NCBI GenBank assembly: GCA_023846275.1
Contig: CM043865.1
Coordinates: forward strand, 30,423,912-30,487,911
DNA: 64,000 nucleotides
Direction of reading: 5' to 3'
Source: Vanilla planifolia
Lineage: Eukaryota > Streptophyta > Magnoliopsida > Asparagales > Orchidaceae
This document shows positions 1-13,300 of this stretch, piece by piece. Position 1 is the stretch's first letter, and each line of letters begins with the position of its first letter. Below the pieces are notes generated by a model. It searched no databases, was not told where the DNA came from, and was given only the letters and a program-made list of their open reading frames with translations. The position numbers and the translations under genes are program-made.

Positions 1-669
1 GAGACCATTTGAGGTAGTTCTTTCCATTGAGCCGATTTGAGGCCCGAACATTCTGCAATTCTCCAGTTTTCTGAGCAGAGTTCATTTCTTCAGGCTGGTT
101 GGAAGACACGGGAACTTTTGAGGCTGACATCTTTGAGGGCTGGAATATACAGCAATGAAGGCTGTTTGAAGAGAAAACATTCGCAACAATAAAGGCTGGA
201 AAAAATGCTCTGTTTTGATCTCAGGAAACAGGGTAAAACAGAGCACAAAAGAAAAAGGAAAAAAGCAGCAATAAAGGCTGAGAGAAAAAAGGGAAAAATC
301 CAGCAATGAAGGCTGAGAAGAATGGCTATGCTGTAGTGGTGGCTGCTTGAGGAAGAAGGGGAAGAAGAGACCCCAAAAAGAAACCTGGCTCTGATACCAT
401 GTTGAGAAAATCGTTGTATTCTACTTTTATTGATGAGAAATACAATCCTTTATATAGGAGATTTGCGGGAGATAAAAAAAGGAAACTAACTCAAATCCTA
501 TTCCTAGAAAATAGGCTAACCGAATATCCTCAATTTAAGGGATTTAACAACTTGATTTTTCCTATTCTATTTACATCATATTTACAACTCGACAATTTGA
601 TCTTGATCCAAGTCAAAAAAAATGGTTAAATTTAGGGGCAATCTTTGATCTTCAAGCATGCTGACAACA
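1..669 (-). mobile_element. Ty1/copia LTR retrotransposon, 5' end only, continuing off the left edge
   Basis: One long terminal repeat occupies 400-669 (270 bp) and has the TGTTG...CAACA ends typical of LTRs on the minus strand. Directly inside it, at 388-399, is a primer-binding site complementary to initiator tRNA-Met (TGGTATCAGAGC on the minus strand), which is characteristic of copia elements. A TATA-like stretch lies inside the LTR near 449-459 on the same strand. Positions 1-387 are the untranslated leader; gag and pol would lie beyond the left edge. The element sits in intron 9 of the sterol reductase gene, in the same orientation as the gene. The other LTR is not visible, so age and completeness cannot be judged. 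Confidence 0.8.
400..669 (-). repeat. 5' LTR of the left-edge copia element
   Basis: A 270-bp terminal repeat bounded by TGTTG and CAACA, with the primer-binding site abutting its inner end. It is short for a copia LTR but within the family range. The flank outside the element begins TTAAT, a possible target-site duplication whose partner lies off the window. Confidence 0.75.
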
Positions 670-1314
670 TTAATGTTACATCGAAAGAAAGGTAAAAAGC
701 TTTACAATGAATTAGGAAAAAAATGTGCTTCTTAAATTTTATTCTTGGCAAAACTTTATTCTTTAATATGCATGGTACTACTAACCTCTGTTTAAGGCTT
801 CATTTACAAGTCTTTCCCAATGCCTTATGAAAAGGATACATCACATGGTTTCAGAAATATCAAACATCACGCTTTAGAAATCCCAAGTAGTGACATCAAA
901 ACCATTAAATTGTATTGCAATTGTAATAATAGTGATCCTATGCAATTTTGCAAATGTAACTCCAAGCTATATCAATGCAATGTATCCTAAAGTGCTGCTG
1001 AAATTTTAATGAAATTACAAAATTCTACATCCATATGTAAGCAGCCACTCTATTGTTTTGTTGACAAAGCATTTCTTCAGTTTTCTTTCAGAAAAGATGA
1101 AAAGTCCTTAATTATGGATTACCTATCAAACAACCCATACAAAGCCTATGTCAAAAATGTAAATTTGATAAAACAGTGAATAAATGTAGCATGTAATAAA
1201 CCAGATTACAGGTCAAAATATGGATTCAAAGATTAAAAAAGAGACTGTCAATAGATGTTTAATATATTATTCATAGATGATGAGGAACTAGAATTTTAAT
1301 TTGAGTTCACATGC
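670..1314. other. Remainder of sterol reductase intron 9 within the window
   Basis: AT-rich sequence between the copia LTR and exon 9. I looked on the minus strand for the next sterol reductase exon, which should start with a Gly-Trp-Trp-like motif, and did not find it, so exon 10 is presumably beyond the left edge. Confidence 0.5.
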
Positions 1315-4300
1315 CTGGATGGTAAAAGCGAATGGAACGAACACGAGATCACCAAATACTAACATGAAGCCCAGTTTCTCCGCAATGATATCCCAACTGC
1401 AAAAATGGATCAATGAGCATACCAATAAGTTTGGTGGAACATATTAAACGAATTTGTAGAAAGTGAAATAAATCAATAGCACAAATAATAGAGCACTGTA
1501 GCAATTTCTTTTGAGATTTACGTCAACATCATGCTAGAAGTGATGCAATTAAGCAACTCATACATATAGGGTTTAAGGTTTGAGTATTAGCGATCCACCT
1601 TATGATTATATTCACAAAGTTGATGCAACTCTCTCAACTACTAGTAATAGAGGTTAAGAGCATGATAAAGATAATAAACACAAAATAAGAAATTTGATGG
1701 ATCAAAAAATTGGATCTTTTGAGAAACAAAATATAAGAATTGTTAACATATCAATGATATAATTATGAGTAGCACAAACAATGTGTAATTTGCATCATGG
1801 AAGGTACACCAATTACATCTAATTAAGTTTAACTCCATCATTAAAGGTAAGTGAACTTTAGATTTGAAGACAAATTATGAGAATTCAATTTTCTCAACTT
1901 CAAGAAAACACTTCAATTGCAAGGTTTTGAAAAACACAAAGATTTCATGGCTACAGTTTTGGATCTTGACATATTGTGGCACCTTTGGGAAAGACTTAAA
2001 GAGTATAAGACAAATCTTGACTTGACATGTCAATCTAGTGTCAAATTATATCACAACAACATTCAAGCCATTGAGACAGTCACTTGAAGGCATAGATATT
2101 TTGTGATAATTACATCTTGATTATTTACAACTTAAAATCAATAAGTGTACATGTGCTTGAGAGATCTCTTACATATGCTAAATCTACATAGAATTTGGTC
2201 TTTGATTGATTATAAGGCACTCAACCTTTTCGAGCTTTGAGAGCTTGACAGCACGAATTAGAGAGGAGCCCAAGAGTAGACTCCTTCATAGTAGCAATAA
2301 AGTGTCTTGCAGATTCATCTAAAGTTTGATCGAGAATGCAATATACACATGCATGATGTGATCAATGTGTTGTAAATCCTAAGAAGCTTTTATAAATAGA
2401 AATATTGTACTATACTATGGAAAACTAAAAGCTAAGATGGGTCCAACATTTTCTCGACTAAAAGTTTCCTTTGTTCCCGAAATGAGAGCTATTTTGCATG
2501 AAGCTCACTTAAGAAATTGAAGTTGCCTCCTAAGTTGACAAAGTCCCTTCCTTTGAATCAACCTTATTTCCTATTGTTCATCTTCTTTTATCCATTGATA
2601 ATACATCAAGGAAATAGCTAAGCTCATTTGACCTCTCTATCGTGTTTATTTGTTACATTAAAGATAGTTGTATTTTATATAAAGCCAACCATTCTTACCA
2701 TTGATTAAATGAATCTTTGCCTTAGCCAAGCTACATTAGTGGATTCTTGGAGATGCTTTAGGTTGAAAATGGTAATAGAATAGAGGGGTTAATTCCCTAT
2801 CAAATTCTTATATTTGAAAAGACTATAAAAGAGTATGAAATAGAAACCACATGAGTTATCCTTATCCATTATCCCATCTCATTGACAATGCTCCCATTGC
2901 CTGTAGCAACTCCACTTGTGTCATTCCAAAAGGTCCTACATTTGTGTTAGAACCTTGCAATATTAATGGCACTACTATCTCCATTAAGCATGCTTTATTA
3001 TAACTATTTTCTCATCAATCCCCTAAACCTTTCAATTTGCTCTTTCATCATGTTTGAGTGTTTTAGATGCAAAGTTAGTCTAAACTATGCTAGTTCAATA
3101 ATTATTTTTGGAATGTGCTTCTAAAGCATGGGACCAAACTCCTAAGAGGTCTCTTCTAGTGTGCTTTATGAGTTCACTTCATTTTCTCATTACTCTACAT
3201 GACATTTAGTATTAGAGAACATGGAATTTGGCATCCCTAGCTCCTTGCATCTATGTGCATTATCACAATCACTACAATCTTGCATCTACATCTGGCTATG
3301 AACTTATTTTAGCCGTGCATACTCAATCTCTCTAATCATAACTACCAAATCTTGTCATTTTCCTCCTACTAAAGAATAATAATCTCAAACTTTGACAATA
3401 TCCTTGTGGACATCCTAAAGAATTTAGATAGTATCAAAAATGAGTTGAACAACCTTTATTGATGACCTTGAGCTGAGGTTTAAGACCAACCCACTCACAC
3501 ACATTGGACTAACCCAAGAACACCCCATACCTTGGGGATAATGAGGACAACAAAATATTAAGAAGTGACAAGACTAAAGCCCCTAGCTTTGATGAACTTC
3601 TAGATCCTAATCTTTAACTCATCCAAGGATCTAGCTTGGACTGTTATTTCAAGTCATAAGACATGTTAGTGGCAACATTCAAGATAAAACTAGAGGTTAG
3701 GCTCAAATTTCTCAACACACAGTTAACCACCACAATGTGTAAAAGAAACAATAACTTATAAATAATTGAGATAATCTAAAAGATAAGTTTCAAGAAAATT
3801 ATTTCCCCCACGACCTTCCGACATCAGTTTTTAAACCAAAGGCAACATCTTGTCCAATGTACAAAGTCAACTAATGATACATTTCACTACTTGATGAGTA
3901 TATGATATGATGCATGGTCAAAGAAGATAGCTTACTCACCCTTTCAATATATCAAGATGGACGAAGAGAAGATCCAAACAAAGTTGATTCTTAGGAAATT
4001 TGTGACCTCAAGCATACATAGCAAGTTGCCCTCAAGAATAAAGTACTCAAGACCCATAACACCTTGTTGATTAAGACCACCAAAAACCTCATCTCTATGA
4101 TAGCCATCTCTTACAAGCTCCACCTCCTATAAGGGTGCCTTAACATTAAAAAGACTTAAAAGGCTTAAAATGCATCTAGAGTTGGCATTAGCAGTGTCTT
4201 AAGCCAAGCATATTGTCCAATATTATATAAGTGTGTTGCCTAACAAAATATTTTATACCATTATTCAAACCACAATGTATTATTGTCAATATCTAGTGCT

Positions 4301-7300
4301 AAATGAGTTCATACTTTACTCCAACCATGAAGTCCTAAAATTTGACATCTCTCAAAACAAGTTAAGTCCATGGAACACCAAATAGCTTTGACATATGCAA
4401 TCATTTATTTTTTATTAAAACACCACAAGGGTTTCAACAACCAAGTTGGGGATGCCGTAAGTTTTGGGCTATCATGCAAATAGTCATGTCGATTGAAGTC
4501 ATAAGATTCAAAGGAATTTGCAAGGCTAACACAAATTGTATCAACTTAAGAGTTTCCAAAAAAATTTGAAGCCCATCTTACAAAAATAATGCCTTTTCTT
4601 AAGGACAAGAGTTTGCTTTCTTAGAACCTTTCTACAAGTTTTCTTAATTAGGAACAACACACAAGAGGATTCTAAACACTTTGTTCATAAAAAGAACATT
4701 TGAAAAGCTAAAGAATGCTGCTAGCTATGTCTTAATCAAGATGTGGCTCACATATTCGCCTATTGTCATACTTGTACAATTTCAGAACAAACAAACCAAC
4801 AAAACAACTTCTATATTCCCAAGTGATGAAACTCCTTTTCAATGAAATCACTAAATTGCATGAGATTCTAAAGTCCATAATAATTGATAAGGATTTAATA
4901 ATCGCAAGCAACTTTTAAAAGCTTTGTAAAGATCATTCAACAACAAACTAAAACTCTCAAAGCTTAGACAATCAATGACTGATCAAACAAAATTTATCAA
5001 CTTGATAACTGAAGTTTATGAAACCTCTTGCATTGTTTCGCAAGTAAACATGTCAAGAATTAGGATCTACACCTGATTAGAACCAAATTTGCATATAACA
5101 AGTCTATAGATATAGTCATTAGAATAAACCTTTTAAAGTAATGCATGGGTTTCAATTCCAAAATCCTATCAACTCATAACCTTAACCTTGTATGCCAAAT
5201 AATGCATCAATTTATTATTTAGCACAGAATTTTAGAAGTCTATAGAAGGGGATCAACTTAAAAGCTTCAAGATGACAGCATTACTCTCGAAGCACTTACG
5301 AATATCCACAATAGAACACATGAGCAAGTCATGGTTCATATCTAACGTTGATGAATCACCACAAGATCAAGAAATTGTATGTTCAAAACTGTTGTCCTCT
5401 TTAAGGTGTACGATTGATTTCAATGCATATGCCACTGATCCACCATCAAATGTGACATTGACCACCCATTTAAAATCTCAAACTTGATTTCTTACAAGAA
5501 ACTAGGATCCTTCAAACAATCAATGGTGAATTAAGTAAAGCAAACCTAGAGTGTTGTCATCTTTTTGAGAAAGAAACAAGAATTACCAATTACCACATAG
5601 CCAACCAAATAGCATTTGTACACATTTGATATCTCATACTTGATTGTTCACAAGGAACAACTCATCATCTCCGTTGACATTTTTTATCAATCACTAAATG
5701 AAGTGATTAAACCAACCTTAAAATGGCTCTTATCTTATTAAGAAAGAAGCATGAACAAATAGAGTGCATTCTCAATGACCAATTCTTGTTCACGAAGTAT
5801 CAAGACTACCAGCACAACATTATCCAATGAAGAGATTGGCCCACATCAAAAGACTTGTGTATCCCAACATAAGAATTTCAGAAATTCATAGCTAACTTAT
5901 TAGAGTATTAACACAATCTAAATTAAGTCAAGCTTTCCTCACTTAGAAGAAATGGGAGAGTCCACATCTAGAGACCAACAATACCTCAAGCTAATCATCC
6001 CTATTGGCTACAACTAGCATTCATAATGCTCTATTAGAACATGAACCTAACAAGACCAACACACTCACCAATGGATGATTTCATGAACCCCTTCTTATCA
6101 ATGATTTCAACATCACTTCCTATTATTAGGGCTTTCCTTGTAAGACTAGAAGTTGGGCATTGACAAATTAATATCATCAACTCATGGCAACACATGCTTT
6201 GAGACCATTCTTCACAAATCCAACTTGCCATCATGCCAAAATCATGTTGACTCAATATAACACTTCAAACTAAGAAGCATGGACACCTTTATGAACTGTG
6301 TCATGCTAATATAAGACACTTTTTAGGATAAATATTTTGAAAGAATTTTAGGGCACCTAATCGAACAATTTATACGATGTCTCATACTTCAAAAAATAAT
6401 TAAAAAAAATGAACAATTGAAAGAGACCTAAAACCACATACAAGACTATATTTGATGCTAAAGGATAAGTTTTATGAACACAACAATTACAATATTCATA
6501 TTGCACTTCATATCGGAAAAACAAACGTGATTAGAGTTTTTTTAGGCTTTTTCCTTCCTCTCTATTACTTGCTTAATGTTTCTCCTTCATTTTCAATGAA
6601 CATCACATCATTGCATCTTCTTATTTGATGCATATCACAATGAAGGCTTTAAAACTTTTCAATTATTGGTTATTTTTATTTTATTGAAGCAATGTTATCA
6701 ATATACTCTTTGTCATTAATGTTTCCCTTTTTATATAACTTATCAATGCTTACACTTACCAATCATATTAATGTGTTTATTATACCATGAAATGTTCGAG
6801 ACAGTTTTTTTGAAAATTTTTATGTCCCATGTCATGTCTAAGTTTCATAAACTTTAAACCATTCTTCAAAAATCTAGCTTTTTATCAATTGATGTCACAA
6901 TGACTTAGACACAAACTTTGTGCCCACAATAGCTAAGTGGGCCAAAATTCCCCAATGTCTTAAAAGCACCTGAGTCTTGATTTAACTATTAGTATCGAGC
7001 CACTTGAGCAATACTGACATAGCTGATTTTCCCTAGTTATCTATTCTTTATAATAAATAGATGCCACTTCAATAAAACCCTTTTTTGTATCTCATTAAAA
7101 TTCCACTTTCACTACATTTGCCATATGACACTTGAACAACTTCTACATAATCAACCGAATGCATTATTTAGCTTTTTATTTCCATAGCTCAATCAAACTA
7201 CTCTAGTGGAAGCTTGAGAAGACACTAAGAAACAAGGTAGAAGCCTCAAGTTGTGGAATCCTTGCCAGCTTATCATTGAGAAGACTTTGTGGGAGGTGAT

Positions 7301-10300
7301 AGAAGCTTCAAGATGTAGAGAGCATGCCAATTATCTTGTCTCGTTTACCAAAATGTCCTCTAATTATATGTAACCTCTCCAACAATGCTACTCCAAAAGG
7401 TTTGACATTGATGTTGAAGCTCTACATCTTTGACAACACCATGTTCTCTAGTAAGCATGCCTTGTGTTCTAATTATTCTAGTTATGAAATCCTTGCCAAC
7501 TCTTTTCCCGAGAAGACTTCATAGGAGGTGACGGAGGATTTGGGTGATGGAAAGCATACCCACTATCCAATCTTATTTACTAATACACTCTTTAATTATT
7601 GCAACCTCACCAACACCATACTCCAAAAGGTTTTGCATTCAAGCTGAAGCCCTACAACTTCAACAACACTATATTCTCTAAGTAAACACATCTTTTGTTC
7701 TAGTTTTTCACTCACTAATTCCCTCAACTCCTCAAAAAAGTGAAAGAAATAACCCTTCTCTCTACCATCAGGTCTAAGCATTTGAAAGGAGTTTGCCTAA
7801 ACCCTAGGCAATTCCTTAAACATTATTGGTTTATACTTCCAACCCCATGGAACTAATCTCTTAAGAAGCCTATTTTAGTGCTCTTTATGAGTTCTCTCCT
7901 TATTTTCCCCTTTGTCTCATAGCAACTCTACTTGTAAAAAGTGTTACAGTGGTGTCACAACTATGTTTTGCTAGAATCCAATGGTTCATGCATTTTGGCC
8001 CCTATGGCTACCTATTACGAGAGAAAAAAGCACATATTGCACCACTGTGTAGCATGGTCCAAGGATTCAACATGTGAGAAACCCGATGGCATGTCATATC
8101 TTGACCCACATCATAAGACACGAACCATTGACAGGTTGGTAGTGCAATATGGCAAAGCTGCCAAATGAACACCTGCAATGTGGCTCAAAGCACAATTTCC
8201 AAGAGCAATCACCTCACTTAGTGTGCAACATCTCCATCCCCAAAAAGCCCCTAAACAACTGATTTCTATTAGCCTATGTAGTTTCAATAGCAAGCCAAAC
8301 CAAACAGTCTCCAATACCCCTTAGTTGACGATGAAGAGTGTAATGCAGCGAACCAGATCAACCCAAAGTGGTCCATGAGAGAATCAATCCTCCAGTTGCA
8401 CGAGTCATTAAGAAATGCCAAGGGGAAAGAGGCAACTCTAACTCAATATTTACAAAGGTAGGCCACAAATTAAGCATCAAAGCCAATCTAATTATCCATA
8501 TACGTAAAGCAAGTTAGCCCATTATCAAGGAGCCACACGATGTTGTGACAAGCCAAATCCCCAACAAAACAAAGAAGATTCCAAATTGGACGATCAACCT
8601 GATGAAAATAGAACATCTAGCATGCATCAACTATGTTGTACCCTTTGATGTGATAATCACAAAACTATGACTACGTATTTACTAATACTTTTTTAAGTTT
8701 AGTGTTGTTTCAATTAAATCTCAATTAATACTCTAGTGATTTGAATTTGTTGAAGCAAAGGCTGTTGTAGCATAAATAGTGAATACAATTTGATGGCTCA
8801 ACCTGCTAATTTTAGAGAAAATGCCAACAGTCTTTGTGGAGTAGCTAATCCACAAAAAGCTTCATTTCTAAATCTTTATGATTAACATATTAAACCTTTA
8901 AACTCTTCGATATTACGACACATAGGAGTATCATCTTTTATACATATATGAATTTAGTTTAAATTATATTTGATTTGAAGACATTTAAGTTTTTGAATAT
9001 TCAAATATTTTTTCATAAAAATTTTATCAAGAAAAAATACTTTCTTGCCTAAGCACCCCCACCGCTAAGCCCAAAGGGCTCGGGTTAAGTGGCCCTAAGA
9101 GGACACAGGCCTTACGGACCTGCAGGCTAAGAACACAACCAAAACCGAGACGAGTCAAGCTCGAGTATCAATTAAGTCAAGTTACTGTTGCGGACTTTGG
9201 GTGAATTGGTTCAGGGCATTACTTCTAAACCGGCCTTAGGCAAAACGAGTCAGGGTGGACTCGTTATTTAATTTATGTAAATCAAGTCTGGCCAGACCGA
9301 TATGCGCATCGCTGGCGACTCTGAGCATGACTTCCTGAGAACACCAAGGGGTAGCCAACCCCATTAGGCAAATTATAATATGTAATTGATGTATTATAAG
9401 TACAAAACACTTGAACAGTTTAACAATGTGGGACTAAAGATAAGCTTTGTCAAACTTAAGATTTTTGCGCCAACCAATCACGTGTTTTCACGATTGAACG
9501 ATGCATATCACACCCGCATTTGTGAGCAGTCTTCTACCTTCAATCGTTCATCCGTAATGCTTGATCGCATGGCTGAGAGTCTCTCAACCTGTGTGAACAG
9601 TAATCTCATCATCGTTACCGTCCATCCGATTTTCAAATCAAAGACTCCAAATGTTATCTCGCTGTGATTGGATCTAGACTCTTTATCATTTAAGTCGATC
9701 CGATGACTATCGCGCTCCGTTCACCGTCGTCTCTGCCTGTAACGACTAGTTTTCTGAAAAGCAGATTCTATTCGTTGGGAGAATTATTTTTTGGAGTTTT
9801 TCATTTCAACTATAAACAGAGATCATTTACCAAATATAAAGACTATTAAATCAAGCTTGAAAATTTTCATACAAGTCCAAGTGAAATTCAAACCATGAGC
9901 AACAAATTTCTACAATTACAAGAGCTGTGAATTTTCATCGAGCTCTATTTCTCTGTTTTCATTCATAATCATTTCTTCATTTTCTAGTAACATCTACTTC
10001 ATTCATTTGTAATGCCACTCTTGTTTAAATAATTAAACGTGCAGTGATTTTGTAAGCAAAAATTATAAAGATTCAAATTTTTCTGAATAACCTAAATTTC
10101 TCCGATTTTTGTGTCTCATTGGAACACCGGTGTGTATTCAGTTTACCTTTACCCACTTTGGCAAAAGGGAGTGGTTAGTGGAAGCTCGATCAGAGATCAG
10201 AGGTAAATGTAGGCATAAGTTTTGGTCCAACTACCTAGAAATCTTTTGTGCATTTCATTTATTGTTAAGCAATTTTATTTAGTTGATAAAAGAAAATTAT

Positions 10301-13300
10301 TTTTAAGCTCGAAAATTTTTTTTCTAATTTTTTAAATCAAAAAAATTTGTTAAACGCACAATTCACCCCTCCCCTTTTGTTCATTTTGCGTCACACGTTT
10401 TACAACAAGTGGTATCAAAGTATGGTTTATGTCAAAAAAAAAGAAATTTCTAAGACAAAATCCTTATAGCTCTACCTTTTGTTGAGGACAATGTGTTTTT
10501 ATCCAATGGAGCTTCATCACATCGACCAACTTTGTTTAAATGTGAGTTTTATCTCTATTGAAAAATCGTATGTAATTATTTTTAGAATCTGTTGATTTGG
10601 AAATTTGGGATGTTGAAAATATGTTTAAGATTCTAACTAAGATTGTTGATAAAGAAAAAGTAAGAAAACTTTTAAGTAAACTTAGCCCCAAACAAAAACA
10701 TAGAGTACAACTTAATTCTCGTACTATGAATATTTTGTGTTATTGTTTGGGTGCCCTCGAATATAATTGAATCATAAACTTGAAAATGACACATGAGATT
10801 TGATCTAAACTTGAAGTTACCTATGAGAATACTTCTAAAGTTAAAGAGACTAAAATCAACATGCTCGTTCATAAGTACGAATTATTTCGAATGAATACGA
10901 ATAAGTGTATTAAGGCTATGTTTGTGAGATTTATAAATATTATTAATGGTTTATCTAATCTTGGCAAGAAGTTTTCTATGTTAAAAAGGTGAGAAAGATT
11001 TACGAGTTTTTCCTCAACAATATGACCCATTGGTGACAGCATTGAAAGCAGTAAAAAATATTTTAACGATGTCATTGGATGTGTTATTGGGTGAACTTTT
11101 TCCAAATGAAATTGAGCTTGCAAGAAGAAGGGATGAAGAACTTGTGATTGAAAAAGAGAAGAAAAAAAAGAAGAAACAATAACATTTGTGGTTGATTCCT
11201 TTATAAACTCAGATTTCTCAATCTCAAATGAGGTAGCTCTGATTTCAAAAAGTTTATCTTGATTATATAACAAAAGAAATATAGATAAACATTTTGGGAG
11301 TAATAAGAAACAAAATAAGAAGATAGTCTCCCATGAAGAAACAATTTGTTATGAATGTAAACTTTCTGGGCATACAAAGCCAAATTGTCCCAACTACAAA
11401 AAAATAGTAGAAAAGTTTCATAAACAAAAGAAGTAGAAAGTTATGAAGATATCTTGGGATGATTCAAATAGTTCTTCTAGTGATGAAGACAAGAAAAAGA
11501 GTTTGAGTTGTCTTATGGCCAAGGATAATATTCCAATTGAAACATCAAAAGATGAGGTATGTTCCTCTTTCTCCTTTTCATCATCTTCTTCTATTATTGA
11601 TTACGAAGAACAATATAATAATGTTTTTATAAAGTATAAAAAATTAGCTTCTAAATGCCTTAAATTAAAAAAAGAATATGAAAACTCTTTAGGTTTGTGT
11701 GAACACTAGAATTAGTTAAATGCTAATTACTTATATGAGATTAAGGTTGAGAGAAATGAAAAAGCTTCTATTATTATCAAAAACACATGTTTAGTTAAAG
11801 AACAAAAAAATTTAAAAAATGTGTATGATCGTTGTAGAAATTCATTTGGATATGCTAAAAATACTACATATTTTTTTACTTCAAATGTGGTGTGTAATTA
11901 TTGTATGAGAATGGACACATTTTTACTTATTACAAATTTAAAAATATTATTAACAATAAGACTCATAAATTTGTATGGATTAGAAATGATAGTTCAATAA
12001 ATAATCAAGATAAAATTATGAACCCAAAAAGGTTTGGGTCCCAAAAACTAATGCTTGATTTATTTTGTAAGCATGCCTTCAATGACCGAGAGAGGTATGT
12101 GGTACTTGGATAGTAGATACTCCAGACACATGACTAAAGATGCAACTTTATTCATCCACTTAAAATTTTAAGATGATAATGAAGTTACTTAACTTCAAGA
12201 AGAAAATTATTGGAATTGAAACCATAGGCAATTCACACACTTCTATAAGAAAAGCCTTTTTTGTTCAAGACTTAAGATATAATCTTCTTAGTATTAGTCA
12301 ATTATGTGATTCAAATTTTAATATTTTATTAAATAAAAATAAATGTATTATTAGTAAAGATAATATTTTACTTATCATTGAAAGCAGAAAAGATAATACA
12401 TATGCTTTATTTTTACACATGGTTAAAGACAATGGTTTAAAATACATTACGACACATGATGATAATTCTACATTATGGCATAGGAGATTTTGGTATTTAG
12501 AAAAATCTTCTTTTGAAAAGCTTTTAAAGTTTAATCTAGTTAGAAGTTTGTCAAATTTTAATTGGTCAAATGATAAACTATGTGATCTATGTCAATTAGA
12601 AAAACAAACAAAAAAGAATTTTAAACCACTTAAAGATATTACAACTAAGAAACAATTAGAACTTATTCATTTAGACCTATTTGATCCTATTCATCTAAAG
12701 ACTTTTGGTAAAAGAAAATATGGGTTGATAGTTATAAATGACTATGCTAGGTTTATATGGGTTCTTTTTGTAAGAAGCAAAAGAGAAGTATTTGAAAAAT
12801 TTGTAAGATTGATTACTATGATTGAAAAAAAACATAAAATTAAGTTAGTCTCTATTAGGAGTGATAATAGAAAGAAATTTAAGAATGAGCTATTTGATCA
12901 TTTCTATAAAAAAATTGAGTGAAGCATACATTTTCTTCACCTAGAATCCTTCAACAAAATGGTGCAATTGAGAGTAAGAATAAAACCTTACTAAATACTA
13001 TAACATGTATGCTTAATGAGTATGGTATCTCTAAGTATTTTTTGGCGAAGATAGTTAATATTGTCTATTATGTATTTAATAGAATAACATGTAGACCCTT
13101 ATTAAATATTTTTTCTTTTGAATTATTTTATGATAACAAGCCCAAGGTATCCCATTTTCATGTGTTTGGATGCAAATGTTTTATTTTAAATAATAGAAAA
13201 AAAGATTTAGATAAGTTTGATGTTAAATCTAATGAAAGAATTTTTCTAAGATACTCACCTATAAGTAAAGCATTTAGAGTATACAATAAAAATCACTAGC

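Larger units (their letters stand above)
1397..8633. other. Distal part of sterol reductase intron 8: decayed repeats, no gene
   Basis: About 7.2 kb of AT-rich sequence between exon 9 and the inserted copia element. No host exon was recognised on either strand. Parts of it (2.87-3.21 kb and 7.26-7.93 kb) are related to each other as degenerate repeats, suggesting old transposable-element debris. Short open frames here (for example near 5.3, 7.4 and 8.0 kb) have no recognisable domain. Confidence 0.6.

Noticed and set aside
9386-9667. Open frame of 93 codons, with a similar one at 15,987-16,337
   Set aside because: Both lie at equivalent places in the two copia LTRs, so they are LTR sequence rather than genes.
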